Positions 15,028 through 24,723 are shown, counted from the stretch's first letter. The stretch is 64,000 nucleotides of DNA from Bradyrhizobium sp. (GCF_004799405.1 NZ_SSMW01000080.1:118515-182514); one strand, 5' to 3'. Numbers and translations: made by a program. Notes: generated from the sequence alone by a model not told the origin.

Positions 15028-16682
15028 CCGGCCGCTTTCGCCGCCGCGCGGCCGGCATTGCGCCCCGTGAACAGGCAGCCGCCGAGGAAAGTGCCCTCCA
15101 GCGACCGATAGCCGTGCATGCCGCCACCGCCGAAGCCGGCCGCTTCGCCGGCGGCGTATAGCCCCGGCATGATCCGGCCGTCGCTGCCGAACACGCGGGC
15201 GTCGAGGTCGGTCTCAAAACCGCCCAGGGTCTTGCGGGTCAGGATGTTGAGCTTGACCGCAATCAGCGGACCATGCGCGGGATCGAGAATCCGGTGCGGC
15301 CTGGCGGTGCGGATCAGGCGGTCGCCGATATAGCGGCGCGCATTGTGGATGTTCATCACCTGGGTGTCCTTGACGTAAGCGTTGGATATCTCGCGGTCGC
15401 GCGCCTCGATCTGGGATTTCAGGTGTTCGAGCTTGAGCAAATTGTCGCCGCTGAGCGCATTCATGGCGGTGACGAGATCGCTCAAGTTGTCGCGCACGAT
15501 GAAATCGGCGCCATGGTTCTTGAACGCCTCGACAGGCGCCGGCGCGCCCTTGTTGGTGGCGCGTCTGGCGGTCATTAGCCAGCTCTTGCCGGTAAGGTCC
15601 GGGTTCTGCTCCGAACCCGACAGCGCGAATTCCTTCTTGATGATGCTTTGCGTCAGCACGAACCATGAATAATCGTAGCCGGTCGACATGATGTATTGCA
15701 GCTGGCCGAGCGTATCGGAGCCGGGAAACAGCGGCGAGGGCAGGCGTTTTCCCGTGGCGTCGAACCACATCGACGACGGTCCGGGCAGGATGCGGATGCC
15801 GTGGCGCGGCCAGATCGGGTTCCAGTTCCGGATGCCCTCGACATAATGCCACATCCGGTCGCGGTTGATCAGCCGCGCGCCGGCGGCTTCGGTGATGCCG
15901 ATCATCCGGCCGTCGACATGTTCAGGCACGCCGGAGATCATGTGCCTTGGCGGCTCGCCAAGCCGCTTCGGCCAGTTCTGCCGGACCAGATCGTGATTGC
16001 CGCCGATGCCGCCGGAGGCGACGATCACGGCCTGCGCGCGCAGCGTGAAGTCGCCGATGATCTTCCGCGAACTGCTCTGGCCGCGCTCGATGCTGTCAGG
16101 CTCGAGGATTGCGCCGCTGACGCCATCGACGGTGCCGTTGGTGATGCTAAGTGCATCGACCCGGTGACGGAACCTGAATGTCAGCCGGCCGCTCGCCTGG
16201 GCTTCGCGCGCGCGTCGCTCGAACGGCTCGACGATGCCGGGGCCGGTGCCCCAGCTGACATGAAATCGCGGTACCGAATTGCCATGGCTCATTGCGTCAT
16301 AGCCGCCGCGCTCGGCCCAGCCGACGACGGGGAAAATTCGATGGCCCATCGCCCGCAGCCATCCGCGTTTTTCGCCCGCCGCAAACGCCACATAGGCTTC
16401 GGCCCAGCGTTTCGGCCACAGATCCTCGTCGCGGTCGAAGCCTGCGGAACCCATCCAGTCCTGCAGCGCCAGGTCGTAGCTGTCCTTGATGCCGAGCCGG
16501 CGCTGTTCGGGCGAATCTACCAGGAACAATCCGCCGAACGACCAGAAAGCCTGGCCGCCGATGCTCTGCTCGCCCTCCTGGTCGACCACAATCACGCGTT
16601 TGCCGGCGTCGGCGATTTCGGTGGCGGCGACCAGCCCGGCGAGGCCCCCGCCGATCACGATTACGTCTGCGTCCGCTGCCAT
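15024..16682 (-). CDS. FAD-binding dehydrogenase, flavocytochrome c/KstD superfamily
   Basis: 552 residues. The N-terminal dinucleotide-binding motif VIVIGGGLAGLVAATEIA is followed by an acidic strand end VIVVDQE, and an internal QAVIVASGGIGGNHDLVRQN is typical of fumarate reductase/3-ketosteroid dehydrogenase flavoproteins. The C-terminal GLYAAGEAAGFGGGGMHGYR is the second FAD-contact motif. There is no signal peptide, so the protein is cytoplasmic. It matches a conserved group usually annotated only as FAD-binding dehydrogenase. It is operonic with the downstream exported esterase (ATGA overlap), which suggests catabolism of an esterified substrate, but the reaction is not known. Confidence 0.87.
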   Translation of the reverse strand: MAADADVIVIGGGLAGLVAATEIADAGKRVIVVDQEGEQSIGGQAFWSFGGLFLVDSPEQRRLGIKDSYDLALQDWMGSAGFDRDEDLWPKRWAEAYVAFAAGEKRGWLRAMGHRIFPVVGWAERGGYDAMSHGNSVPRFHVSWGTGPGIVEPFERRAREAQASGRLTFRFRHRVDALSITNGTVDGVSGAILEPDSIERGQSSSRKIIGDFTLRAQAVIVASGGIGGNHDLVRQNWPKRLGEPPRHMISGVPEHVDGRMIGITEAAGARLINRDRMWHYVEGIRNWNPIWPRHGIRILPGPSSMWFDATGKRLPSPLFPGSDTLGQLQYIMSTGYDYSWFVLTQSIIKKEFALSGSEQNPDLTGKSWLMTARRATNKGAPAPVEAFKNHGADFIVRDNLSDLVTAMNALSGDNLLKLEHLKSQIEARDREISNAYVKDTQVMNIHNARRYIGDRLIRTARPHRILDPAHGPLIAVKLNILTRKTLGGFETDLDARVFGSDGRIMPGLYAAGEAAGFGGGGMHGYRSLEGTFLGGCLFTGRNAGRAAAKAAG

Positions 16683-16972
16683 CGCATCGCCCCAACTCTT
16701 TGCCCCAATCTTCAGCGAGTGAAACCCGCGGCTTGAACCGGGGTCAACGGCTTTGAGCGACCTGGACGCTGCCGGAAATCGTCAAGGTGTTCCACTTTGG
16801 GACCGTTCGGCGGGGCGGGTGCAGCCCGCATGCAACACTCAATTTGAATTTGTTTTGAGCCACCTCCGGCATCTGGACAAAAACGCGATCTGGCAACACG
16901 CTGGCGGAGCGTCTTGCATCACACCGAAGACGGTCAGATTCGGGTTCGACAGGTTTGGACTGGGGCTGGGAC

Positions 16973-17446
16973 ATGCGATTTGTGACGGGATTGCTCGCGG
17001 CGGTGCTTCTGCTGGCAGGCGTGGGGGCGAGCCATGCGGTGGTTCGGATCGGCGAGGATCGCGGCGGCCGGATCGGAACTTACGTCGACAAATATCAGGG
17101 CCTGCGCAATTCCGGCGAGACGGTCATCATCGACGGCCTGTGCGCCTCGGCCTGCACCATCGTTCTGGGCGCGGTCGATCACGACAAGATCTGCGTGACG
17201 TCGCACGCCACTCTCGGGTTTCATGCCGCATGGGATTTCGGCGCCAATGGCCGCGCGGTGACCAACCCGGAAGCCACCCAGATGCTGTACTCGATGTATC
17301 CATCGCCGGTGAAGCGCTGGATCGCCCAGCGGGGCGGGTTGACGCCGCACATGATTTTCCTGCACGGCAAGCAATTGATGGGCATGTACCGCCCCTGCTA
17401 TCTCGACGCCCAGGCCTCCTCGCCCAAGGTCTCGACCTCGCACTGA
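16973..17446 (+). CDS. Periplasmic ClpP/crotonase-like protein (COG3904-type), function unknown
   Basis: 157 residues from the ATG at 16973, preceded by GGGGCTGGGAC; a TTG 18 bases earlier is possible. A signal peptide (LLAAVLLLAGVGASHA) leads into a domain with SGETVIIDGLCASACTIVLG. This is the C-x-S-A-C motif I associate with a family of exported proteins distantly related to ClpP and SppA proteases. A later GFHAAWDFGANG would carry the His region. The two cysteines may form a disulfide. Protease activity is unproven. It is separated by 86 bases from the small membrane ORF preceding the SCO gene. Confidence 0.75.
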   Translation: MRFVTGLLAAVLLLAGVGASHAVVRIGEDRGGRIGTYVDKYQGLRNSGETVIIDGLCASACTIVLGAVDHDKICVTSHATLGFHAAWDFGANGRAVTNPEATQMLYSMYPSPVKRWIAQRGGLTPHMIFLHGKQLMGMYRPCYLDAQASSPKVSTSH

Positions 17447-17532
17447 GGGCGCTTTTCGCTTCAGTATGACGTGATCGGCGGCACCCTCGGGGTGCTTGCC
17501 CGGCAGCGCGACTGGCCCTATCTGGATGGCTG

Positions 17533-17727
17533 ATGGTTCAGCCAATCTCCACGCAACAGGACATGCTCGCCGGACCGCGGCCGGCGCGCAGGCTCGCGCC
17601 GGTGATCGCGGTGGCTGGTGCGGGCCTTGGCGCCGTCTTGTTGGCCGGCGCGCTGGTGCTGTGGCTCCATTACGGGACGGCGGTCTTTTTCGAGATGATC
17701 GCGTCCGGCTTCGCAGCCTGCTTCTGA
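17533..17727 (+). CDS. Small single-pass membrane protein upstream of SCO
   Basis: 64 residues with a basic N-terminus and one strong hydrophobic helix (VIAVAGAGLGAVLLAGALVLW) followed by a short amphipathic tail ending FAACF. It ends 19 bases before the SCO gene in the same direction, so co-transcription is likely. I recall similar small ORFs preceding SCO genes in related genomes, but this was not checked. It could assist copper delivery or oxidase assembly; this is inference only. Confidence 0.55.
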   Translation: MVQPISTQQDMLAGPRPARRLAPVIAVAGAGLGAVLLAGALVLWLHYGTAVFFEMIASGFAACF

Positions 17728-17746
17728 TCCTGCCCAAGGGAATTTC

Positions 17747-18340
17747 ATGATGGACCGGACCACCCGCCCGCTGGTCATCGTCGCGGCCTTCGCCGGAAGC
17801 CTGGCGGTTGGCCTGTTGCTGATGCTGTGGGCGCTGGGCGGCTTGCGGGGCATGACCGCGCCGGCCGCGATCGGCGGCCCGTTTCAGTTGACCGACCAGA
17901 GCGGCCAGACCGTGACCGAGAAGGACCTGCAGGGAAAGCCGACGCTGATCTTCTTCGGCTTCACCCATTGCCCCGACGTGTGTCCGACCTCGCTGTTCGA
18001 GATTTCCGAGGTGCTGCGGGCGATGGGCAAGGATGCCGATCGCGTCAACGCCTATTTCGTCTCCGTCGATCCCGACCGCGACACCAGTGCGGCGATGAAG
18101 GATTATCTGTCGAGCTTCGATCCGCACCTGAGGGGTTTGACCGGCACGCCCGCCGCGGTGGCCAAGGTGCTTGCGGACTACCGGGTCTATGCACGGAAAG
18201 TTCCGCTGAAGGATGGCGATTACACCATGGATCACACCGCGCTGATCTACCTGATGGATCGCGACGGCCATTTCGTCGCACCCTTCAATCTCAACCGGAC
18301 GCCGGAGGCGGCCGCTGAAGATTTGAAGCGGTACCTCTGA
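17747..18340 (+). CDS. SCO1/SenC family copper chaperone
   Basis: 197 residues. An N-terminal membrane anchor (VAAFAGSLAVGLLLMLWALGG) is followed by a thioredoxin-like domain facing the periplasm. The copper-binding motif C-x-x-x-C is present in FGFTHCPDVCPTSLFE. The conserved distal His occurs in DYTMDHTALIYLMD, and SVDPDRDTS is typical. SCO proteins deliver copper to, or reduce, the CuA site of cytochrome c oxidase subunit II. The aa3 oxidase operon lies 35 kb further on, so this is probably an accessory for that enzyme. It is likely co-transcribed with the small membrane ORF upstream. Confidence 0.92.
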   Translation: MMDRTTRPLVIVAAFAGSLAVGLLLMLWALGGLRGMTAPAAIGGPFQLTDQSGQTVTEKDLQGKPTLIFFGFTHCPDVCPTSLFEISEVLRAMGKDADRVNAYFVSVDPDRDTSAAMKDYLSSFDPHLRGLTGTPAAVAKVLADYRVYARKVPLKDGDYTMDHTALIYLMDRDGHFVAPFNLNRTPEAAAEDLKRYL

Positions 18341-18449
18341 CCCACCGGCTGCGCGCTTCCCATCGTTCAAACCGCATTCGCGTTATCCGCCGGATGGTCT
18401 ATAAGGCCGTCGAATTCCCAAGAAAATCTCCCCAAGAAACCCGTCGGCA

Positions 18450-19379
18450 ATGCAGTCAAAGATAGCCTCAATCCGCAGCGAAAGTTCGTTTCAGGCGATC
18501 AGCGCCATCCTGTCGGTTGTGGGATGGGCGGCCGCGGCGCTGTTCGCCGTGGCGCTGGTGTCCGGCGGCGCGGCGCAGGCGCAAAACCCGCCCAAACCCG
18601 CCGCCGAAGCCGCCCCTCAGGCGGTGCCGGGCTTCTGGGATCCGCGGCGGCGTCCAGACCGGCCCGACCTGTCGCGTTTGACCGTGATCCGGTTTCTGAC
18701 CGAAACCGATTATCCACCGTTCAACTTCACCGGCCCCGACGGCAATCCCGCCGGCTTCAACGTCGATCTGGCCAGGCTGCTTTGCGAGGAGATCAAGGTC
18801 AGCTGCACCATCCAGATGCGGCGGTTCGAGACGCTGCTCGATGCGATCGCCAGCAACCGCGGCGACGCCATCATCGCCTCGCTGGCGGTGACGCCGCAAA
18901 TGCGCGCCCGCCTCGATTTCACCGATCCGTATTACCGGGCGCCAGCGCGGTTCGTCTCGCGGCGCGACGGCGTGATGGCGGAGGTTCGCCCGGAATATCT
19001 CGAGGGCAGGAAAGTCGGCGTCATCGCCGGCTCCTCGCATGAAGCCTATCTCAAGGCGATGTTCACCGATGCCGAGTTGCATTCCTATCCCAGTGACGAG
19101 GCGCTGCGGCTGGCGCTGCGGCGCGGCGAGGTCGATTTCATTTTCGGCGACGCGATCTCGCTGGCGTTCTGGATCAACGGCACCGACTCCGGCGAATGCT
19201 GCGCCTTCAGCGGCGGACCGTTTGTGGAGAGCCGCTATTTCGGCGAAGGCATCGGCATCGCCGTGCGAAAGGGCAACGACGTGCTGCGGCAGGCGCTGAA
19301 CTGGGCGCTGTTCCGGCTCTGGGAAAAAGGCCGCTACACGGATTTGTGGCTGCGCTATTTTTCGGTGAGCCCGTTCTAG
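18450..19379 (+). CDS. Periplasmic solute-binding protein, family 3 type
   Basis: 309 residues. A long signal region ends near GGAAQAQ, followed by a Pro/Ala linker and then a bacterial solute-binding domain. [35 protein letters not shown], seen here as [10 protein letters not shown] and [10 protein letters not shown], is the classical start of amino-acid-binding proteins. [20 protein letters not shown] and [15 protein letters not shown] continue the pattern. The last segment, [25 protein letters not shown], is also typical. No permease or ATPase gene is adjacent, so this is an orphan binding protein of an amino-acid ABC uptake system or a sensor component. The ligand is unknown. Confidence 0.87.
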   Translation: MQSKIASIRSESSFQAISAILSVVGWAAAALFAVALVSGGAAQAQNPPKPAAEAAPQAVPGFWDPRRRPDRPDLSRLTVIRFLTETDYPPFNFTGPDGNPAGFNVDLARLLCEEIKVSCTIQMRRFETLLDAIASNRGDAIIASLAVTPQMRARLDFTDPYYRAPARFVSRRDGVMAEVRPEYLEGRKVGVIAGSSHEAYLKAMFTDAELHSYPSDEALRLALRRGEVDFIFGDAISLAFWINGTDSGECCAFSGGPFVESRYFGEGIGIAVRKGNDVLRQALNWALFRLWEKGRYTDLWLRYFSVSPF

Positions 19380-19464
19380 CAGGCGCAGCGCGCCTTTTCT
19401 CACCTTGCGATTCTTTGCATTTATCCGCGGAAGCGCTAGTTTCCGCGGCCCGGAGACCCCCTTG

Positions 19465-21102
19465 ATGTCCACGCTCGATCCTGCGAATCCAAACGATCTG
19501 CGCGCGCTCGCCGAGCAATCCAACGCCTGGCCGTTCGAGCAGGCCAGGGCGATCGTCGCGCGGCTGAAAAAGAAGCCCAAGGACGAGGTGCTGTTTGCGA
19601 CCGGCTACGGGCCGTCCGGCCTGCCGCATATCGGCACCTTCGGCGAAGTCGCGCGCACCACCATGGTGCGCCATGCCTTTCGCGTGCTCACCGAGGACAA
19701 GATCAGGACGCGGCTGATCGCGGTCTCCGACGACATGGACGGCCTGCGCAAGGTGCCGGACAACGTGCCGAACAAGGAGATGCTGACGGAGTATCTCGGC
19801 AAGCCCCTGACCAGCGTGCCCGATCCGTTCGGCACCCATCCGAGTTTTGGCGCGCACAACAATGCGCGGCTGCGCGCGTTTCTCGATGCGTTCGGCTTCG
19901 ATTACGAATTCGCCAGTTCGACCGAGTATTACAAGTCGGGCAAATTCGACGCGGCGCTATTGCGGGTGCTGGAGCGGATCGAGCAGGTGATGGCGATCAT
20001 GCTGCCTTCTTTGCGGGAAGAGCGCGCGGCGAGCTATTCGCCGTTCCTTCCCATTTGCCCGCGCAGCGGCGTGGTGCTGTATGTGCCCGTGGTGGCGCAT
20101 GACGCCAGGGCCGGCACCATCTCCTATGACGATCCCGAGACCAAGGAGCGCGTCACGCTTCCGGTCACCGGCGGGCATTGCAAGCTGCAATGGAAGCCGG
20201 ATTGGGCGATGCGCTGGTTCGCGCTCGGCATCGATTATGAAATGGCCGGCAAGGACCTGATCGATTCGGTCAAGCTGTCGGGCAAGATCTGCACCGCGCT
20301 CGGCGGCCTGCCTCCGGAAGGCTTCAATTACGAACTGTTCCTCGACGAGCAGGGTCAGAAGATCTCCAAGTCAAAGGGCAACGGACTCACGATCGACGAA
20401 TGGCTGCGCTATGCGTCGCCGGAATCGCTGTCGCTGTTCATGTACCGCGAGCCGAAGTCGGCCAAGCGCCTGTACTTCGACGTGATCCCGCGCAACGTCG
20501 ACGACTACCAGCAATTTCTCGACGGCTTTCCGCGGCAGGACGCGCGGCAGCAACTCGCCAATCCGGTCTGGCATATCCATGCCGGCCATCCGCCGGCGGC
20601 CGACATGCCCGTCACGTTCCAGTTGCTGCTGACGCTGGTGTCGTCGTCGAATGCGGAGAATGCCGCAACGCTGTGGGGTTTCATCGGGCGCTATCGTCCG
20701 GGGGTGACGCCGCAGACCCATCCGAAGCTCGACGCCATGGTCGGCTACGCCATCAACTACTATCGCGACTTCGTGGCGCCGACCAAGAAATTCCGCGAGC
20801 CGACCGACACCGAGCGCGCCGCCTTGCAGGATTTGCGCGATGCGCTGTCGCAATTGCCCCCCGAGTGCTCGGCGGAGGAAATCCAGAACGTGGTCTACGA
20901 GATCGGCCGGCGCGAGCCGTTCCTCGATGCCGTGAAGAAGGGCAAGGACGGCCGGCCCGGCGTCTCGCTCGACTGGTTCAACATGCTCTACCAGGTGCTG
21001 CTCGGTCAGGAAAAAGGCCCGCGGTTCGGCTCGTTCGTCGCCGTCTATGGCTTGCCGAATGCAGTCACCATGATCGACGGCGCGCTGGCGCGGTCGGGGT
21101 GA
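19465..21102 (+). CDS. lysK: Lysine-tRNA ligase, class I
   Basis: 545 residues from the ATG at 19465, preceded by CGGAGACCCC. The Rossmann-fold signature HIGH appears as HIGT (residues 55-58) in [17 protein letters not shown], and the KMSKS-like loop as KISKSKGNG starting at residue 299. These mark the class I lysyl-tRNA synthetase found in archaea, spirochaetes and alphaproteobacteria rather than the class II LysS. It charges tRNA-Lys in the cytoplasm. A longer open frame from 19405 has no ribosome-binding site. A palindromic repeat begins 4 bases after the stop. Confidence 0.95.
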   Translation: MSTLDPANPNDLRALAEQSNAWPFEQARAIVARLKKKPKDEVLFATGYGPSGLPHIGTFGEVARTTMVRHAFRVLTEDKIRTRLIAVSDDMDGLRKVPDNVPNKEMLTEYLGKPLTSVPDPFGTHPSFGAHNNARLRAFLDAFGFDYEFASSTEYYKSGKFDAALLRVLERIEQVMAIMLPSLREERAASYSPFLPICPRSGVVLYVPVVAHDARAGTISYDDPETKERVTLPVTGGHCKLQWKPDWAMRWFALGIDYEMAGKDLIDSVKLSGKICTALGGLPPEGFNYELFLDEQGQKISKSKGNGLTIDEWLRYASPESLSLFMYREPKSAKRLYFDVIPRNVDDYQQFLDGFPRQDARQQLANPVWHIHAGHPPAADMPVTFQLLLTLVSSSNAENAATLWGFIGRYRPGVTPQTHPKLDAMVGYAINYYRDFVAPTKKFREPTDTERAALQDLRDALSQLPPECSAEEIQNVVYEIGRREPFLDAVKKGKDGRPGVSLDWFNMLYQVLLGQEKGPRFGSFVAVYGLPNAVTMIDGALARSG

Positions 21103-21106
21103 ACTT

Positions 21107-21270
21107 TCTTCCTTCTCCCCTTGTGGGAGAAGGTGGCGCGGACAAAGTCCGCGCCGGATGAGGGGTCTCGATCCGCGAGCACTGAAGCCGCAGAGACAGA
21201 CCCCTCACCCGTCACGAACATGCTTCGCACGTTCGTGCCACCCTCTCCCACAAGGGGAGAGGGAAGAAAG
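21107..21270. repeat. Palindromic repeat element, copy A (long inverted repeat)
   Basis: The left arm TTCTCCCCTTGTGGGAGAAGG and the right arm CCCTCTCCCACAAGGGGAGAGGG (cited in part) are near-perfect reverse complements around about 100 bases of spacer. Each arm also contains its own small palindrome CTCCC-CTTGTG-GGAG. The same core is seen at 22191, 27946, 35213 and 59150. It lies directly behind the lysK stop and may act as a 3'-end structure. Confidence 0.85.
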
Positions 21271-21397
21271 GCTGCAAATTCAGATGGGAGGCCCGCTGCA
21301 ATTTCAGCCAAAGCCGTTGCGGAATACGCTACACTACTCCGCAACAGTAACGACTCAAGCCTCCGATCAGGAGGCTGTCAACATCAGGAGGATGCTC

Positions 21398-22180
21398 ATG
21401 CAGTTCAGGGTTTCGCCGAAGACGCTGGATAACAGCAGCGCCGAGGAGTGGCAGGCGCGGGTCGACCTTGCGGCGGCGCACCGGCTGGCCTTCAACCAGG
21501 GTTTCAGCGAGGGCATCTTCAACCACCTGACCTTCGTGGTGCCGGGCCGAAGCGATCGCTACTACCAGATTCCGTTCGGAATGCATTGGTCCGAAGTCAC
21601 GGCCTCGTCCTTCATGGAAGTCGGCATCGACGACGGCGAGGTCAAGCGCGGCGACGGCGAGGTGGAGCGCTCCTGCTACTGCATTCACGCGCCGATCCAC
21701 AAGGCACTGCCGCAGGCCAAGGCGGTGTTTCATACCCACATGCCCTATGCCAGCGCGCTGACGCGGCTCGAAGACCCGCGCATCAAGGAGATCGGCCAGA
21801 CCGAGGTCGGGATGTCGGGCGAGATCGCCTACGACGACGAATATACCGGCCCGGCGCTCGATCCGGCCGAAGGTGCGCGCCTTGCCCGGGTGATCGGCGA
21901 CAAGACGGTACTGTTCATGGCCAATCACGGCATCTCCACGGTCGGCGAAACCGTCGCCGACGCCTATGACCGGCTGTATTACATCGAACGCGCCGCCCAG
22001 GTTCAGATCTATGCGATGTGGACCGGGCAACCGCTCAAGCAACTCCCCGACGCCGTGGTCGAAAGGACCAAGCGCGATATCGGCGGCAACAATCTGTACC
22101 AGGGGCCGACGCCGGCGCAGCGGCACTTCGATGCCTTGAAGCGCATGCTCGACCGCAGGGAACCGGACTACGCGTCGTAG
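21398..22180 (+). CDS. Class II aldolase/adducin family protein
   Basis: 260 residues from the second ATG of ATGCTCATG. The Shine-Dalgarno AGGAGG abuts the first ATG, so the ATG at 21398, six bases away, is the proper start. The class II aldolase pattern is clear: DLAAAHRLAFNQGFSEGIFNHLTF at the start, metal-binding HTHMPYASAL (His-x-His), and FMANHGISTVGETVADAYDRLYYIE with the third His. Members are zinc-dependent sugar-phosphate aldolases or decarboxylases. No substrate can be assigned from the neighbours. It is flanked on both sides by copies of the same palindromic repeat. Confidence 0.88.
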   Translation: MQFRVSPKTLDNSSAEEWQARVDLAAAHRLAFNQGFSEGIFNHLTFVVPGRSDRYYQIPFGMHWSEVTASSFMEVGIDDGEVKRGDGEVERSCYCIHAPIHKALPQAKAVFHTHMPYASALTRLEDPRIKEIGQTEVGMSGEIAYDDEYTGPALDPAEGARLARVIGDKTVLFMANHGISTVGETVADAYDRLYYIERAAQVQIYAMWTGQPLKQLPDAVVERTKRDIGGNNLYQGPTPAQRHFDALKRMLDRREPDYAS

Positions 22181-22190
22181 GCAGATTCTT

Positions 22191-22340
22191 TCTTCCTTCT
22201 CCCCTTGTGGGAGAGGGTGGCTCGAAGGAGCAAAGCGAATTCGAGACGGGTGAGGGGTTCCGGTCTATTGATAGAACGTAACCCCTCATCCGCCTTCGCT
22301 TCGCGAAGGAACCTTCTCCCACAAGGGGAGAAGGGAAAAG
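22191..22340. repeat. Palindromic repeat element, copy B
   Basis: The left arm TCCTTCTCCCCTTGTGGGAG and right arm CTCCCACAAGGGGAGAAGGGA are reverse complementary, enclosing a spacer that itself has inverted CCCCTCA segments. It is the same family as copies A, C, D and E. It starts 10 bases after the aldolase stop. Confidence 0.85.
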
Positions 22341-22489
22341 TTGCTGCCTCACCCAATAATCCCTGCGATCCCTTCGACATCGCCGGCCACGAGCGGCAAA
22401 CACCGGAATGCGACCCTTGAAGTGCGGCGGTGCCGCCGATACGGTCGGCAGCAGGTCCGGTAAACGCGGCAAGCAGGGCTCCGAGAAGA

Positions 22490-22834
22490 GTGCGCATCAT
22501 CTACAAAATCTGTCCCGCTTCGGCCTGGCGCGAGGCCGAGCGGCAGGGCGTGTACCGGGGCAGCGCCGACGACATCAGGGACGGCTTCATTCATTTTTCA
22601 ACCGCTTCGCAAGTGGCGGAGACGGCGAGGAAACATTTCTTCGGCCAGATCGGATTGTTCCTGATCGCGGTCGATGCCGACGCGTTGGGCGATGATCTGC
22701 GCTGGGAGCCGTCGCGCGACGATGACTTGTTCCCGCATCTCTATGCCGAACTCGATCTCGGCGCGGTCACCGCCGTGCTCGATCTGCGCGCGCAGTCCGA
22801 CGGCTATCACGACATCCCGGAGCTGGAGCCTTGA
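22490..22834 (+). CDS. DUF952 domain-containing protein
   Basis: 114 residues. The GTG at 22490 was chosen because GAGAAGA precedes it and the family begins at this point (VRIIYKICPASAWREAERQG). Conserved DUF952 segments are DIRDGFIHFSTASQVAETARKHF and LRWEPSRDDDLFPHLYAELD (given here in part as DGFIHFSTA and FPHLYAELD), with the paired His residues thought to line the fold's pocket. The family is related to glutathione S-transferase or ADP-ribosyl-type folds in some annotations, but its activity is unknown. Its stop overlaps the TTG start of pyrD (TTGA), implying translational coupling. Confidence 0.87.
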   Translation: MRIIYKICPASAWREAERQGVYRGSADDIRDGFIHFSTASQVAETARKHFFGQIGLFLIAVDADALGDDLRWEPSRDDDLFPHLYAELDLGAVTAVLDLRAQSDGYHDIPELEP

Positions 22835-23925
22835 TCCGCGCCTTCGACGCCTTCTCGCTGCCGCTGCTGCGCTGGTTCGACCCGGAAGACGCGCATCGGC
22901 TGGCGATCCAGGGCTTGCGCCTGCTGCCGCCGATCTGGCCGCGGCCGGACGATCCCAAGCTGGCGGTGCGGGCGTTCGGCCTGAATTTTTCCAATCCGAT
23001 CGGCATGGGCGCCGGCTTCGACAAAAGCGCCGAAGCGCCGGACGCGCTGCTGCGGCTCGGTTTCGGCTTTGTCGAAATCGGAACCGTGACGCCAAAACCG
23101 CAAGCCGGCAACCCACGACCACGGCTGATCCGGCTTGAGCGTGACGAGGCGGTGATCAATCGGATGGGCTTCAACAATGACGGGGCGGATGTGGTGCTGC
23201 GGCGGCTCGCTGGGCGCGCCCATCACGGCGGCATTGTCGGGGTCAATGTCGGCGCCAACAAGGATTCGATCGACCGCGTCGCCGATTATGTGAAGCTGAT
23301 CGAGACGTTCGCGCCGGTGGCGAGTTACTTCACGGTCAATGTGTCGTCGCCGAACACGCCGGGCCTGCGCAATCTGCAGCAGGCTTCCGCGCTCGACGAT
23401 CTCTTGGCAAAAGTGATCGATGCGCGCGAACGGGTGCGGAAAAACGCCGGCGACTCGCCGGTGCTGCTCAAGATCGCGCCGGATCTCAGTCTCGCCGAAC
23501 TTGACGATGTCGTGCACATCGCGCGCTCGCGCCGGGTCGATGGCATGATCGTCGCCAATACTACGCTGGCGCGCCCCTCGACCTTGCGCGAACAGAGCCG
23601 CGCCAAGGAGCAGGGCGGCCTGTCGGGGAGGCCGCTGTTTCGATTGTCGACGCGGATGGTGGCGGAGACTTATGTGCGCGCCGAGGGCGCGTTCCCGCTG
23701 GTAGGCGTCGGAGGTATCGATTCCGGTGGTGCGGCGCTGACCAAAATCCGCGCCGGCGCCAGCCTGATCCAGCTTTACTCGTCGCTGATCTACAAGGGGC
23801 TTGGCCTCGTCGACGACATCAAGAGCGATCTGGCCTCGACGCTGCTGCGGACGGGGCGCGACTCGCTGGCCGAAATCGTCGGCGCCGATGCGGCGGCCAT
23901 TACGGCCGAGGACTGGCCGGTTTGA
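22831..23925 (+). CDS. pyrD: Dihydroorotate dehydrogenase, quinone-dependent (class 2)
   Basis: 364 residues starting at TTG, overlapping the DUF952 stop. It oxidises dihydroorotate to orotate in pyrimidine synthesis, with FMN and a membrane quinone. The N-terminal amphipathic helix region (LPLLRWFDPEDAHRLAIQGL) is typical of class 2. The FMN and substrate motifs NPIGMGAGFDKSAEA, RLGFGFVEIGTVTPKPQAGN (20 residues shown) and NRMGFNNDG are present. So is NVSSPNTPGLRNLQ, which carries the catalytic Ser around residue 173. GVGGIDSGGAAL and the FMN phosphate loop close the barrel. The length is normal for the family. Confidence 0.95.
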   Translation: MIRAFDAFSLPLLRWFDPEDAHRLAIQGLRLLPPIWPRPDDPKLAVRAFGLNFSNPIGMGAGFDKSAEAPDALLRLGFGFVEIGTVTPKPQAGNPRPRLIRLERDEAVINRMGFNNDGADVVLRRLAGRAHHGGIVGVNVGANKDSIDRVADYVKLIETFAPVASYFTVNVSSPNTPGLRNLQQASALDDLLAKVIDARERVRKNAGDSPVLLKIAPDLSLAELDDVVHIARSRRVDGMIVANTTLARPSTLREQSRAKEQGGLSGRPLFRLSTRMVAETYVRAEGAFPLVGVGGIDSGGAALTKIRAGASLIQLYSSLIYKGLGLVDDIKSDLASTLLRTGRDSLAEIVGADAAAITAEDWPV

Positions 23926-23936
23926 GCTGCGCGACC

Positions 23937-23972
23937 ACCTCTCCCCGTGAAGAACGGGGCGAGGGAGAAGAA
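23937..23972. repeat. Short hairpin related to the palindromic repeat arms
   Basis: CTCTCCCCGT and ACGGGGCGAGGG flank a short loop between the convergent pyrD and MBL-hydrolase genes. It resembles a single arm of the larger repeat family and could serve as a bidirectional 3'-end structure. Confidence 0.45.
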
Positions 23973-23988
23973 GCGCTCGCCGTCTTCT

Positions 23989-24723
23989 CTAAAGCTCCAC
24001 GATCATGCCGTCGCTTGCCGCCGTGTGGCCGAGCGTGTCGAGCCGCCCCAGCATGTCCTCGCTCATATGGGTGAGCACCAGCCGCTTCGGGTTGATTTCC
24101 GGCAGGTTCGTTTCCAGCGTTTTCAGGCTGAGATGGTTCTTGACGATCCTGTCGTAATAATACGCTTCGGAAATGAACAGGTCGGCGTTGCGTCCCGCGG
24201 GAATCAGCGTCTCGGTCCATTCGGTGTCGGCGCTGTAGGCGATAATCCGGCCTTCGGCCTCGATCCGGTAGGCCAGAAACGGACCCCCGGATTCGCCATG
24301 CACCACCGGATATGGCGTGACTTTCACCGCGCCGAACGTGCGCGTCTCTTCGGGGCTGAGCGCGACCACCGACAGATCGAAGCGTTGTTTGGTGTTGGAT
24401 GAATGTTCGAACAGCGCTTCCATCACCTGTGTCAGCCGCATCTCGATCCCTTGCGGCCCGGCAATGACCAGCGGGCGGCCCCGGCGCGTGAACTGGGCGT
24501 CGAGCAGCAAGAACGGCAACCCGCCGAAATGGTCGCCGTGGAAATGCGTGATCAGGACGAGGTCGATATCCTCGCGCGCGATCGCCAGCCGCTTCAGCGC
24601 TGGCAGCGACGAGGCGCCGCAATCGATCAGGAAATTGACGCTCTCGCCGGTGACATGGAAGCAGGTGTTGAACCGGCCGCCGGAACCGAACGCGTCGCCG
24701 CAGCCGACAAATTGCAATTGCAT
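23989..24723 (-). CDS. MBL-fold metallo-hydrolase (RNase Z/beta-CASP-like group)
   Basis: 244 residues from the ATG at 24723, preceded by GGGGATC; the longer frame has no supporting start. It begins MQLQFVGCGDAFGSGGRFNT, as RNase Z-like proteins do. It has the metal motif ITHFHGDHFGGLPF (H-x-H-x-D-H), AYSADTEW with the bridging Asp, and a C-terminal LTHMSEDML with the last His. It is shorter than tRNase Z and lacks the flexible arm, so it is probably a small phosphodiesterase or arylsulfatase-like hydrolase of unknown substrate. It lies downstream of the MATE gene on the same strand. Confidence 0.85.
   Translation of the reverse strand: MQLQFVGCGDAFGSGGRFNTCFHVTGESVNFLIDCGASSLPALKRLAIAREDIDLVLITHFHGDHFGGLPFLLLDAQFTRRGRPLVIAGPQGIEMRLTQVMEALFEHSSNTKQRFDLSVVALSPEETRTFGAVKVTPYPVVHGESGGPFLAYRIEAEGRIIAYSADTEWTETLIPAGRNADLFISEAYYYDRIVKNHLSLKTLETNLPEINPKRLVLTHMSEDMLGRLDTLGHTAASDGMIVEL

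Noticed and set aside
21105..22345. Considered a CRISPR-like or transposon structure because of repeated arms around the aldolase gene
   Set aside because: The arms are inverted, not evenly spaced direct repeats, and there is no transposase; each side is an independent copy of the palindromic element.
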